From Runella zeae DSM 19591 (GTDB taxonomy: Bacteria; Bacteroidota; Bacteroidia; Cytophagales; Spirosomataceae), in the NCBI RefSeq assembly GCF_000423565.1, contig NZ_AUIF01000035.1, positions 1-64,000 of the forward strand: DNA of 64,000 nt, given 5' to 3'. Below the pieces are notes generated by a model that had not been told where the DNA came from, searched no databases, and saw only the letters and a program-made list of their open reading frames with translations. Positions within the stretch are counted from its first letter, which is position 1; every line of letters starts with the position of its first letter. Both the position numbers and the translations under genes were made by a program. Positions 7,234-15,766 of the stretch are shown piece by piece.

Positions 7234-9726
7234 ATGAAAAAAACACTTTCTTCTATTTTTTTTGGCATAGCCACGGTTTTGGGAATGGGTATTGTTCAAG
7301 CCCAAAATCTACGTCCGCCGGCGTACCCGCTTATCACTCACGACCCTTACTTTAGTATCTGGACCAATACCGACAAGCTTACCGACAGCCCCACGCGGCA
7401 CTGGACAGGCAGGACACAGTCACTAGAAGGTATAGTGAGGGTGGACGGAAAAGTCTATCAGTTTTTAGGAGCGGTTCCGACGGCTTATGAGGCTCTCTTG
7501 CCAACCGGAGAAACAAAACCCTACTCGGCGCTCTATACCCTCGTCAAACCAGAAGCTGGCTGGGAACAACCCGACTACAAACCGCAAAATTGGAAATCAG
7601 GCTCAGGGCCTTTTGGGGATATTCCGGTGGCTCGTACCCCTTTTACCAACGCTCGCACAGATAAGGACGGGATTTTTATTCGTCGTGAGTTTAATTATGA
7701 CGGAAAAATCGACCCTTCTAAGCTGCTTTTAGTAGTAAGTCATGACGACGATGTAGTGATTTATCTCAACGGCACAAAAATACTCAGCAAGACTTGTTGT
7801 GCGGGTGAGTATATTCATCTTCCTCTTTCGTCAGAAGGCCAAAAAGCCCTTCGCAAAGGCCGCAATGTATTGGCGGTGCATTGCATCAGCCAAGTAGGAG
7901 AGTCTTTGATTGATGTGGGTTTGGTAAGCCCTATTCCTCCATCCAACATCACTACGGCACTTCAGCAGAGCGTGGAGGTCACGGCCACGCAGACTACCTA
8001 TGATTTTACGGCGGGGCCTGTGGCGTTGAAAGTGAATTTCTTATCGCCTTTGTTGCTCGACGATCTCGAAATCGTGGCACGTCCCGTAAGTTATGTGACC
8101 TTTGAGGCGCGCTCCACCGACGGAAAATCCCACGCCGTGCAAGTATATTTTGGCGAAGCAGGAACCGTAGCTGCTAATACTCCTGGACAAGAGGTAGAAA
8201 CCAAAGTAGAAAAGCAAGGAGGGCTGAGTTTGGCATCAGTCGGAACAAAAGTTCAATCAATACTTGCTAAAAAAGGCGACAATGTACGCATTGACTGGGG
8301 CTATGCTTATTTGGCCGTTCCTGAATCGGCCACTAGACAAATGGCCGCAGGCACACCTGAAAGCTTGAAGAAAGTATTTTTTGCCAAAGGAGAATTACCC
8401 CAGAATGCTCAAAATTCGACAAGTTTGGCGGGAGAAGTGGCTATTGCGACGGCTCTTAATTTAGGCAACGTGGCATCAACCGCCGTGGCGCGTCATGTGT
8501 TGCTAGGCTATGATGATGTATATTCAGTGCAATATTTTGGTCAAAACTTACGCGGATGGTGGCGCCGCGACCCCAACATGACCATGCTCAAAACCCTCCA
8601 AATAGCCGAAACGGATTATGTACGTATTCGAGAAAAAAGTAGTCGTTTTGACAAAGAACTCTACGCCGAAGCCCAAAAAGTGGGAGGAAAAGCTTATGCC
8701 GATTTGTGTCAGTTAGCTTATCGACAGGCCATTGCCGCTCATAAAATAGTCCAAGGCCCCAAAGGAGAGGTATTTTTCTTTTCAAAAGAAAACTTCTCCA
8801 ATGGCTCCATCGGTACGGTAGATGTGACATATCCATCAGCCCCTATGTTTTTGATGTACAACAACGAACTGGCGAAAGGGCTATTAAGGTTTATTTTTGA
8901 TTATAGCGAATCGGGACGGTGGAAAAAAGACTTCCCTGCCCATGATGTTGGAACCTACCCACTAGCCAATGGCCAAACTTACGGGGAAGATATGCCCGTA
9001 GAGGAAGCCGGAAATATGGTGATTTTGACCGCAGCTGCCGTCAAAATGGACGGAAAGCCTGATTTTGCACGGGAACATTGGCCGATGCTGACCAAATGGG
9101 TTGGATTTTTGAAAAGAGACGGTTTTGACCCGGGCAATCAACTCTGTACCGACGATTTTGCGGGACACTTGGCGCGCAACACCAACTTATCGGCCAAGGC
9201 TATCATGGGCATTGCGTGTTATGGGCAAATGGCGGCTCAACTAGGCCACCAACAAGTAGCCGACGAACACCTCAAGCTGGCCCGTGAACTGGCCCAAAAG
9301 TGGGCTGCAATGGCTGCCGAGGGGGATCATTATGCGCTTACTTTCGACAAACCTACAGGAAGCTGGAGTCAGAAATACAATATCGTTTGGGATCAATTGC
9401 TCGACTTGAATGTGTTTCCTAAAGAAATCATCAAAAAAGAAATGGCTTTTTATTTGAAGACCCAAAGACCTTATGGCTTGCCGCTCGACAACCGCAAAAC
9501 CTACACTAAATCAGATTGGATCATATGGACAGCTACTATGGCCGACTCAGAGCAGGATTTTAGGGCGTTGGTAGAGCCGATTTGGAAATTTGCCAACGAA
9601 ACACCTAGCCGAGTGCCCTTGTCGGATTGGCACGAAACTACCAATGCCCGACAAGTAGGTTTTCAGGCGCGTTCGGTAGTAGGAGGGTATTTTATTAAAA
9701 TGCTAGCGGAACGTTTGAAAAAATAA
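7234..9726 (+). CDS. Glutaminase A-like (GtaA; DUF5127/DUF4965/DUF1793) exported protein
   Basis: About 830 residues. The ATG at 7234 is preferred over an in-frame GTG at 7222 because it starts a normal signal peptide (MKKTLSSIFFGIATVLGMGIVQAQ). The N-terminal part (PLITHDPYFSIWTNTDKLTDSPTRHWTG) and C-terminal (alpha/alpha)6 part (YGEDMPVEEAGNMVILTAAAV, ARNTNLSAKAIMGIACYGQMA, WDQLLDLNVF, LSDWHETTNARQVGFQARSVVGGYFIKML) match the fungal/bacterial GtaA family. An inserted segment at about 100-230 resembles a galactose-binding/discoidin-like module (KLLLVVSHDDDVVIYLNGTKI). Named for glutaminases, the family in Bacteroidota usually sits in glycan loci, so a glycosidase-like role is possible. Confidence 0.85.
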   Translation: MKKTLSSIFFGIATVLGMGIVQAQNLRPPAYPLITHDPYFSIWTNTDKLTDSPTRHWTGRTQSLEGIVRVDGKVYQFLGAVPTAYEALLPTGETKPYSALYTLVKPEAGWEQPDYKPQNWKSGSGPFGDIPVARTPFTNARTDKDGIFIRREFNYDGKIDPSKLLLVVSHDDDVVIYLNGTKILSKTCCAGEYIHLPLSSEGQKALRKGRNVLAVHCISQVGESLIDVGLVSPIPPSNITTALQQSVEVTATQTTYDFTAGPVALKVNFLSPLLLDDLEIVARPVSYVTFEARSTDGKSHAVQVYFGEAGTVAANTPGQEVETKVEKQGGLSLASVGTKVQSILAKKGDNVRIDWGYAYLAVPESATRQMAAGTPESLKKVFFAKGELPQNAQNSTSLAGEVAIATALNLGNVASTAVARHVLLGYDDVYSVQYFGQNLRGWWRRDPNMTMLKTLQIAETDYVRIREKSSRFDKELYAEAQKVGGKAYADLCQLAYRQAIAAHKIVQGPKGEVFFFSKENFSNGSIGTVDVTYPSAPMFLMYNNELAKGLLRFIFDYSESGRWKKDFPAHDVGTYPLANGQTYGEDMPVEEAGNMVILTAAAVKMDGKPDFAREHWPMLTKWVGFLKRDGFDPGNQLCTDDFAGHLARNTNLSAKAIMGIACYGQMAAQLGHQQVADEHLKLARELAQKWAAMAAEGDHYALTFDKPTGSWSQKYNIVWDQLLDLNVFPKEIIKKEMAFYLKTQRPYGLPLDNRKTYTKSDWIIWTATMADSEQDFRALVEPIWKFANETPSRVPLSDWHETTNARQVGFQARSVVGGYFIKMLAERLKK

Positions 9727-9756
9727 TCATCATATCTTTCAAATCTCAGTTGAACT

Positions 9757-10470
9757 ATGTCGCAACTAATTTTAATTATTACATGGCTGGTGATAGACCC
9801 CTTCTCTTACATGGTGAGAGGAGAAGGAGCCTCTCCCGCTTCTTACCTCAATGAAGTAAAAGAAGAACTAAAAAAAGAATGGCCCAAAAATCGTACGATC
9901 AATTTGGTATTTCATGGGCATTCGGTGCCAGCCGGATATTTTAAGACTCCCGTAGTCAATACCCTAGAGGCTTATCCTTACCAAGTTCTTAAACAATTGA
10001 AAGCCGAATACCCTCATGCGGTCGTAAATATTATTAATACTTCTATTGGTGGAGAGGATTCTAAAAAGGGAGCAGCTAGGTTTGAAACAGAAGTGTTGGT
10101 GCATCGACCAGATGTTCTCTTTATTGATTATGCCCTCAACGACCGACGCATTGGACTGGCAGAAGCCGAAAAATCTTGGCGAGAAATGATTGGAAAAGCT
10201 TTACAAAAATCCGTTAAAATTATTTTACTTACCCCTTCTCCCGACCAACGGGTCAATTTGGAAGATTCTAAGAATGAGCTTGAAGCTCATAGCCTTCAGA
10301 TTAGACGACTTGCCGAGGAATTTGGAGTTGGATTAGTGGATAGTTATGCTGTTTTTTTGGAAAAACATAAAACGGGCGAAAAAATTTCAACGTATATGTC
10401 ACAAGTGAATCATCCCAATGAAAAAGGGCATCAACTTATCGCTAATGAAATTATGAAGTATTTGCGTTAG
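9757..10470 (+). CDS. SGNH/GDSL-type hydrolase
   Basis: 237 residues with a hydrophobic N-terminus that could be a signal sequence. SGNH blocks are visible: block I is FHGHSVPAGY, with His55 in place of the usual Asp before the nucleophile Ser56; block II is the SIGGEDS segment; block III is ALNDRR (the N of SGNH); block V is NHPNEKGH with catalytic His219. The Asp usually found three residues before that His is absent (QVNH). Likely an esterase or deacetylase acting on acylated sugars released by the neighbouring hydrolases, but the substrate is inferred from context only. A strong terminator follows at 10511. Confidence 0.8.
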   Translation: MSQLILIITWLVIDPFSYMVRGEGASPASYLNEVKEELKKEWPKNRTINLVFHGHSVPAGYFKTPVVNTLEAYPYQVLKQLKAEYPHAVVNIINTSIGGEDSKKGAARFETEVLVHRPDVLFIDYALNDRRIGLAEAEKSWREMIGKALQKSVKIILLTPSPDQRVNLEDSKNELEAHSLQIRRLAEEFGVGLVDSYAVFLEKHKTGEKISTYMSQVNHPNEKGHQLIANEIMKYLR

Positions 10471-10510
10471 GTTTGATCAAAAGAGGATTGAAAGATAGTG
10501 ATAAGGTAAA

Positions 10511-10545
10511 AAGGGAGAAAACTTTTCAAGTTTCTCCCTTTTTTA
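10511..10545 (+). terminator. Intrinsic terminator after the SGNH gene
   Basis: A 13-14-bp stem (AAGGGAGAAAACTT / AAGTTTCTCCCTT) with a TTC loop and a T-run, 40 bp after the SGNH stop codon. It separates the hydrolase genes from the SusCD unit. Confidence 0.85.
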
Positions 10546-11023
10546 TTGGAGTTTTTTGTTGTTAAATGTCTGATTTTTAGGTATTTGATTTTGTTTGCGA
10601 AAGCTTGTTTGCAATAGGTGTAATAGAAGGAGGTAGATATATTAAATAATATTAAAATATCAAAAAGTGCAAAAAAATAACCATTTTGAGTAAAAGCATT
10701 CCTTTGCTTGTGGGTTAGATTTGTAAAATATAAACTTGGTATATTTATATAATCAAGCATGACTTCTTCTTTATCCACATTTAGTTACTTCTATGATAAA
10801 CACTTATTGCATCGGTTTGGGCCGCAGACAAGAAAGCAGGTTAGTACAGGATAATTCCAAGTTTCTTTTTTGTGAAAATTAGATTCGAGAATAAGTAGTT
10901 CATAATGACATAACTATATAATAATTTCATTTTGTTTCTATTTAGGCTCTTCTTTATTCTGGTTTTAAACAGTGTAAACGGACGTATCACTAAAATACCT
11001 TTAACCTTTAATCAACTCATTCT
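10546..11023. other. Noncoding AT-rich leader before susC
   Basis: About 480 bases with no credible gene. A minus-strand frame at 10467-10778 is low-complexity and runs through the terminator. The interval presumably carries the susC promoter and 5' leader. TAGATTTG at 10716-10723 fits a Bacteroidota -7 motif, but no TTTG sits at the right distance, so no promoter is called. Confidence 0.5.
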
Positions 11024-14000
11024 ATGAAACAAATTCGACTGTTTATGATTTGTATGTTACTAGCCTTGAAAGGGTTTGCACAAGGCGTGCAAGTTCAGGG
11101 GAAAGTAACCTCTGCAAATGGTGCCGCTGTTCCAGGGGCAACTATCCTCGAACAAGGAACTACCAATGGTGCTACTACCAATGCCGACGGTGTTTACCGA
11201 ATTACTACTACCAAAGCCAATGCCTCTTTGGTATATTCGTATGTGGGCCTCATTAGTCAGACCATCAGTGTTCAAGGGCGTACTGTAATTGATGTGACGC
11301 TAGAAGAAGATTTGAAAGCTTTACAAGAAGTAGTCGTAGTAGGATATGGCTCGCAACGTAAACAAGACATTACGTCGGCGGTATCGGTGATAAATATGAA
11401 AGACATTGGTGAGCAACCCGCCAACAACATGAATCAACTCATCCAAGGACGAGCCGCAGGGGTAGTAGTCAAACAGAAAAGCGGTACACCTGGCGGAGCC
11501 TTTGAGGTACGTGTACGGGGGATAGGTTCATTGGGCGCAGGTAGTGATCCTTTGTATGTAATCGACGGGTTTGCGGTAGGTACCACCGTTGGTCAAAACC
11601 TCAACCCTAATGATATTGAGAGTATTTCTATTTTGAAAGATGCGGCTTCTACGGCTATCTATGGAGCACGGGGCTCTAATGGGGTAGTGCTTATTACCAC
11701 CAAAAATGCTAAGGAAGGCAAAGTTGGAGTCAACTTATCGGTAGATTATGGTATTCAAAATGTGCCTTCTTCACGCCGCGTAAAAATGCTAAATGGCGTA
11801 GAGTTTGCTCAATTCAAAAAAGAGGTATTTGAGGATGGTATACGCTACTTCCAAAATAGAGAACCGACACTAGAGGAAGTACCCATTGGTTTTCGCTATC
11901 CTGAGCAAACCAAATACTCGACCGACTGGTTTGCCGAAATCATGAACAACAATGCCGCTTATACCGATGTAAACCTCACTATTTCGTCAGGTAAGGGGCC
12001 GTTGCGATCGCTTTTGTCAGTAGGTTATTTTAAAGAAGAAGGTTCTATCATCAAAACTGACTACGACCGTATATCTATTCGTAGCAATTTGGGCGGACAA
12101 GTCAATAAGTTTTTGAATGTAGGTCTTAACATCAATGGTAGCTATACCAAACAAAACCTTGCCAATACCGACGGTCGTAGTGCCTTGGTGGGAGGGGCTC
12201 TCTTAATGGATCCTCGTGAGCCTGTTTACAATCCTGACGGAACGCTCCGCCCTTACATTGGAGGATTAGATGGGGTTTTTGGTTTTCCAAATCCAGTGTA
12301 TGTACTAAATAATGTGCTTCGTAGAAGAAACATCGCCGACATCCTTACCAATGGTTTTGTGGAAATCTCTTTCCTTAAAAATTTGAAGTTTAGATCTTCG
12401 GTCAATGCAAAACTGAATTATAATAGTTACAAGGACTATGTTCCTTCTACGATTGGGTTGTCGGTGGCGTCTGGTACGGCAGGTGCGCCTCCCCGTATTG
12501 CTACTTCTCAGGAGATTGTGGAGCAACTCCAAAACTATTCTTTTGATCAATTGCTCACCTATACGCCACAGATTGGAGCTCAGCATAGCCTTGATATGTT
12601 GGCTGGTTTTACTTCCCAAAAAGAAATCCTTAGAGGAGTATCTGGTAGTGCCAATACTTTCCCCGACGACTTGGTGCCGTACTTGGGCGCAGGGTCTATC
12701 AGAGCCTCAAACTCTTACGAAAATGGCTGGACTTTGTTGGCCTATTTAGCACGGGTCAACTATGCTTTCAAAGACAAATACTTGTTGTCGGCGTCGTATC
12801 GTCGTGAAGGAAGTTCGAGATTTGGTACGCAAAACAAATACGGAGATTTCCCAGCGGCCTCAGTAGGTTGGAGAGTAACAGAAGAGTCTTTTATGCCCAA
12901 GATGCCTTGGCTGACCGATTTGAAACTCCGTGCAAGTTGGGGGGTAACGGGTAACAACAACATCGGTAACTATCCAAGTTTGGCATTTGTAGGAGCCAAC
13001 AATTATATACTTGGAAATGCTTTTGCTCCGGGTAAAGTGATTAGCTCTTTTGCCAACTCGGCGCTTAAATGGGAAAAATCAAACCAATTAGACATCGGTA
13101 TCGACTTGGCTACTTTCAACAACAAATTGGTATTTACGTTTGAGTATTATAACAAACTCACCAACGATATGTTGTTGCCAGTGTCGATTCCAGCAGTATC
13201 AGGCTTTACCACGAGCTTAGACAATATCGGTAAAGTAAGAAACCGTGGGGTTGAAATTGGGGTAGATTACAAAACCAATATCGGGGCGGTCAATTTCAGA
13301 ACCAACGGAAACTTGACTATTAATCGTAGTAAAATTCTGGCTATCAAAGGCGTCAACGATGCCTTATGGTATGGAAGTTTCTATGGTGGCTACAATGTAC
13401 AAAAAGTGGGTCGCCCTATTGGGATGATTTATGGGTACAAGAAAATGGGTATTTTCAATACCCAAGCCGAAATCGATGCATGGCCTAAGCAAGATGGGGT
13501 GATTCCGGGCGGTATGAAGTTTGCGGATACCAACGGTGATGGTGTGGTCACTTACGATACCCAAGACATGGTGGAAATCGGAAACCCAAATCCAGCTTTT
13601 ACGTGGGCATGGACGGGTGCGGCCGATTATCGCAGCTTCGACTTAAATATCTTATTTGTAGGAGCGCATGATTTTGATATCTACCGTAATATCGAAGCTT
13701 CTACGATGAACATGGACGGGGTATTCAACGTCCTCGACAAAGCCAAGGACCGCTGGAGATCACCTTCCAATCCAGGTTCTGACCCTAACGCTAAAAATTC
13801 TCAAGGTGGAACAAACTACTTCAAATGGTCACGCGAGAGTAGCGAAAGATATGTATATGACGGTAGCTACATATGGCTCAAAAGTGTAACTCTAGGATAT
13901 ACGTTGCCTAAATTTAAGTCGGTGTTGAGTGATGCACGCATATTTGTGACGGCCAACAATCTCTTCTTATTCACCAAATATCCGGGTAACAACCCCGATG

Positions 14001-14092
14001 CAGGGGTAAGAGGCGGTACTGAGCTCAACAACGACGATGAGTCTTATCCAGTACCAAGAACGTTTGCGGTAGGTGCTAAGTTTAACTTCTAA
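11024..14092 (+). CDS. SusC/RagA-family TonB-linked outer membrane transporter
   Basis: 1022 residues. After a signal peptide (MKQIRLFMICMLLALKGFAQG) comes a carboxypeptidase-regulatory-like domain (VQGKVTSANGAAVPGATI ... DVTLEEDLKALQEVVVVGYGSQRKQDITSAVSVI), the plug (NMNQLIQGRAAGVVVKQKSG, LYVIDGF, IESISILKDAASTAIYGARGSNGVVLITTKN) and a long TonB-dependent barrel ending in aromatic Phe (AVGAKFNF). These are the signature motifs of SusC proteins, which import oligosaccharides or peptides using TonB energy. susD follows 13 bp later. It has no long N-terminal anti-sigma-interacting (STN) domain, so it is not itself a transducer for the upstream sigma pair. Confidence 0.95.
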   Translation: MKQIRLFMICMLLALKGFAQGVQVQGKVTSANGAAVPGATILEQGTTNGATTNADGVYRITTTKANASLVYSYVGLISQTISVQGRTVIDVTLEEDLKALQEVVVVGYGSQRKQDITSAVSVINMKDIGEQPANNMNQLIQGRAAGVVVKQKSGTPGGAFEVRVRGIGSLGAGSDPLYVIDGFAVGTTVGQNLNPNDIESISILKDAASTAIYGARGSNGVVLITTKNAKEGKVGVNLSVDYGIQNVPSSRRVKMLNGVEFAQFKKEVFEDGIRYFQNREPTLEEVPIGFRYPEQTKYSTDWFAEIMNNNAAYTDVNLTISSGKGPLRSLLSVGYFKEEGSIIKTDYDRISIRSNLGGQVNKFLNVGLNINGSYTKQNLANTDGRSALVGGALLMDPREPVYNPDGTLRPYIGGLDGVFGFPNPVYVLNNVLRRRNIADILTNGFVEISFLKNLKFRSSVNAKLNYNSYKDYVPSTIGLSVASGTAGAPPRIATSQEIVEQLQNYSFDQLLTYTPQIGAQHSLDMLAGFTSQKEILRGVSGSANTFPDDLVPYLGAGSIRASNSYENGWTLLAYLARVNYAFKDKYLLSASYRREGSSRFGTQNKYGDFPAASVGWRVTEESFMPKMPWLTDLKLRASWGVTGNNNIGNYPSLAFVGANNYILGNAFAPGKVISSFANSALKWEKSNQLDIGIDLATFNNKLVFTFEYYNKLTNDMLLPVSIPAVSGFTTSLDNIGKVRNRGVEIGVDYKTNIGAVNFRTNGNLTINRSKILAIKGVNDALWYGSFYGGYNVQKVGRPIGMIYGYKKMGIFNTQAEIDAWPKQDGVIPGGMKFADTNGDGVVTYDTQDMVEIGNPNPAFTWAWTGAADYRSFDLNILFVGAHDFDIYRNIEASTMNMDGVFNVLDKAKDRWRSPSNPGSDPNAKNSQGGTNYFKWSRESSERYVYDGSYIWLKSVTLGYTLPKFKSVLSDARIFVTANNLFLFTKYPGNNPDAGVRGGTELNNDDESYPVPRTFAVGAKFNF

Positions 14093-14105
14093 TTTTTTGA
14101 CAGAA

Positions 14106-15605
14106 ATGAAAAAAATAACAGGCTTTTATATATTACTACTTTGTCTGGTGCAGTTTTCGTGCAAAGACGATTTTTTGACCACCACCGACCCTACGCGTCT
14201 TGGTACGGATGTGTTTTACAAAACCCAAGCACAGTTTGAGCAAGCGCTCAATGGAGTCTATGGTCAGCTTCAAGGCATCACCAACACGGCTTATCTAGGG
14301 CAAGAGTTTATGTCTGACAATACTACGCTTGATTTTAACCCACTCGACCGTGGGGGCGCGGCTGGTTGGGAAGCGTTTGAGTTTTCGACCGTAAACCCAG
14401 GCAATGGTGAAGTGAGTGCTCTTTGGAACAACCACTATTCGGCCTTATATAATATCAACTACACCCTCGAAAAACTAGAACCTTCCACCATCAATGACGC
14501 AGCTAAGAAAGAGATTGAAGGACAGTTGAAATTTATTCGGGCTTTTCATTTCTTCAATTTGGTACGGTATTTTGGTGATGTGGTTTTAACCACCAAAACC
14601 CTCTCTACTCCCAACGAAGCTTTTGATTTGGTACGCTCACCTCAGGCCGATGTTTACAAGCAAATTGAGGCAGATTTGAAAGATGCAAGTACTTTACTCC
14701 CTGCTACTTATCCCACTGCTGGAAGAGGCCGTGTAACAAAAGGTGCTGCGTTGAGCTTGCTTGGTAAAGTATATTTGACCTTGAAAAGGTATCCTGAAGC
14801 AGTGACTACCCTAAAACAAGTACTTCCGTTGGGGTATTCATTGAATGCCAACTACAAAGATAATTTTGACCCCGCCAAGAAAAATGGCCCTGAGTCGGTG
14901 TTTGAAGTACAGTACCAAGGAGGTAATGACTTGGGAGAGCAGAGCAATTTTGTGTATGTATTTGCTCCGCGTTTGTCGCAAGGGGCTGTAACGGGTTTTG
15001 CCAATACAGCGCCTAGTGGCCGTAATATTCCTACCAACGACATGATTGCTGCGTATGAGGCAGGTGACTTGCGCAAAGATATTTCGTTGCAAACAGGCTA
15101 TACCCTCAATGGTACCTTTGTGGCCATTCCTTTTATTAACAAATACCGTTATCCTCATACTATTTCGGGGCGTTCGGACAACAATTGGCCCGTGCTGCGT
15201 TATTCGGATGTATTGTTGATGTTGGCCGAATCAATCAACGAAGCTACGGGGCCTGATGCCGAGGCATTGGGCTATCTCAACCAAGTACGCAAACGTGCGG
15301 GCTTGGCCGAATTGAGCGGTCTTACCAAAGATACTTTCCGCACGGCGGTAATGAAAGAAAGGCGCGTAGAGTTAGCTTTCGAAAATCACCGTTGGTTTGA
15401 TTTGCAGCGCACCAAAACGCCTGCCGAATTGGCGGCCTTTATGAATGCATATGCGGCCAAAGAAAAAGCCTCTCCTACGGTATCAAGAGGGGGAATAGCC
15501 TTTAATGCTCTCGACTATGTATATAGCGATTTTGAGTACTTTTTGCCGATTCCTGCCCCTCAAATTCTGATTAATAGCAAACTGACCCAGAATCCGGGCT
15601 ATTAG
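14106..15605 (+). CDS. SusD/RagB-family nutrient-binding lipoprotein
   Basis: About 499 residues from the ATG at 14106, which gives a lipoprotein signal (MKKITGFYILLLCLVQFSC, lipid-acceptor Cys then KDD). An upstream in-frame start at 14073 would fall inside susC and is rejected. SusD features: FYKTQAQFEQALNGVYGQLQ, LWNNHYSALYNINYTLEKL, FIRAFHFFNLVRYFGDVVL, the TPR-like GRGRVTKGAALSLLGKVYLTLKRYPEAV, and the C-terminal VMKERRVELAFENHRWFDLQRT. It sits on the outer face of the outer membrane and caps the SusC barrel. The pair implies import of a specific glycan-derived substrate. Confidence 0.95.
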   Translation: MKKITGFYILLLCLVQFSCKDDFLTTTDPTRLGTDVFYKTQAQFEQALNGVYGQLQGITNTAYLGQEFMSDNTTLDFNPLDRGGAAGWEAFEFSTVNPGNGEVSALWNNHYSALYNINYTLEKLEPSTINDAAKKEIEGQLKFIRAFHFFNLVRYFGDVVLTTKTLSTPNEAFDLVRSPQADVYKQIEADLKDASTLLPATYPTAGRGRVTKGAALSLLGKVYLTLKRYPEAVTTLKQVLPLGYSLNANYKDNFDPAKKNGPESVFEVQYQGGNDLGEQSNFVYVFAPRLSQGAVTGFANTAPSGRNIPTNDMIAAYEAGDLRKDISLQTGYTLNGTFVAIPFINKYRYPHTISGRSDNNWPVLRYSDVLLMLAESINEATGPDAEALGYLNQVRKRAGLAELSGLTKDTFRTAVMKERRVELAFENHRWFDLQRTKTPAELAAFMNAYAAKEKASPTVSRGGIAFNALDYVYSDFEYFLPIPAPQILINSKLTQNPGY

Positions 15606-15669
15606 GAGAATTGAATAGAAGAATTGGTTAGATTTTATTGGCTAACTGTCTTTATAAATAGTACTTATA

Positions 15670-15723
15670 AAAGCACCTATCGTATTATGCCAGAGCTATC
15701 TCGTCATTATCGATAGGTGCTTT
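15670..15723 (+). terminator. Inverted repeat after susD
   Basis: AAAGCACCTATCG and CGATAGGTGCTTT are perfect 13-bp arms around a 28-base loop, 65 bp after the susD stop. The right arm ends in TTT. Probable terminator or processing hairpin between SusCD and the cytochrome block. Confidence 0.6.
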
Positions 15724-15766
15724 CTAAACTAATTTTTCCCACTCCTTTAACTACATTTTTAAAATC

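Noticed and set aside
10467-10778. 103-codon minus-strand ORF before susC
   Set aside because: Runs through a terminator hairpin, is low-complexity and Lys/Phe-rich, and has no plausible role.
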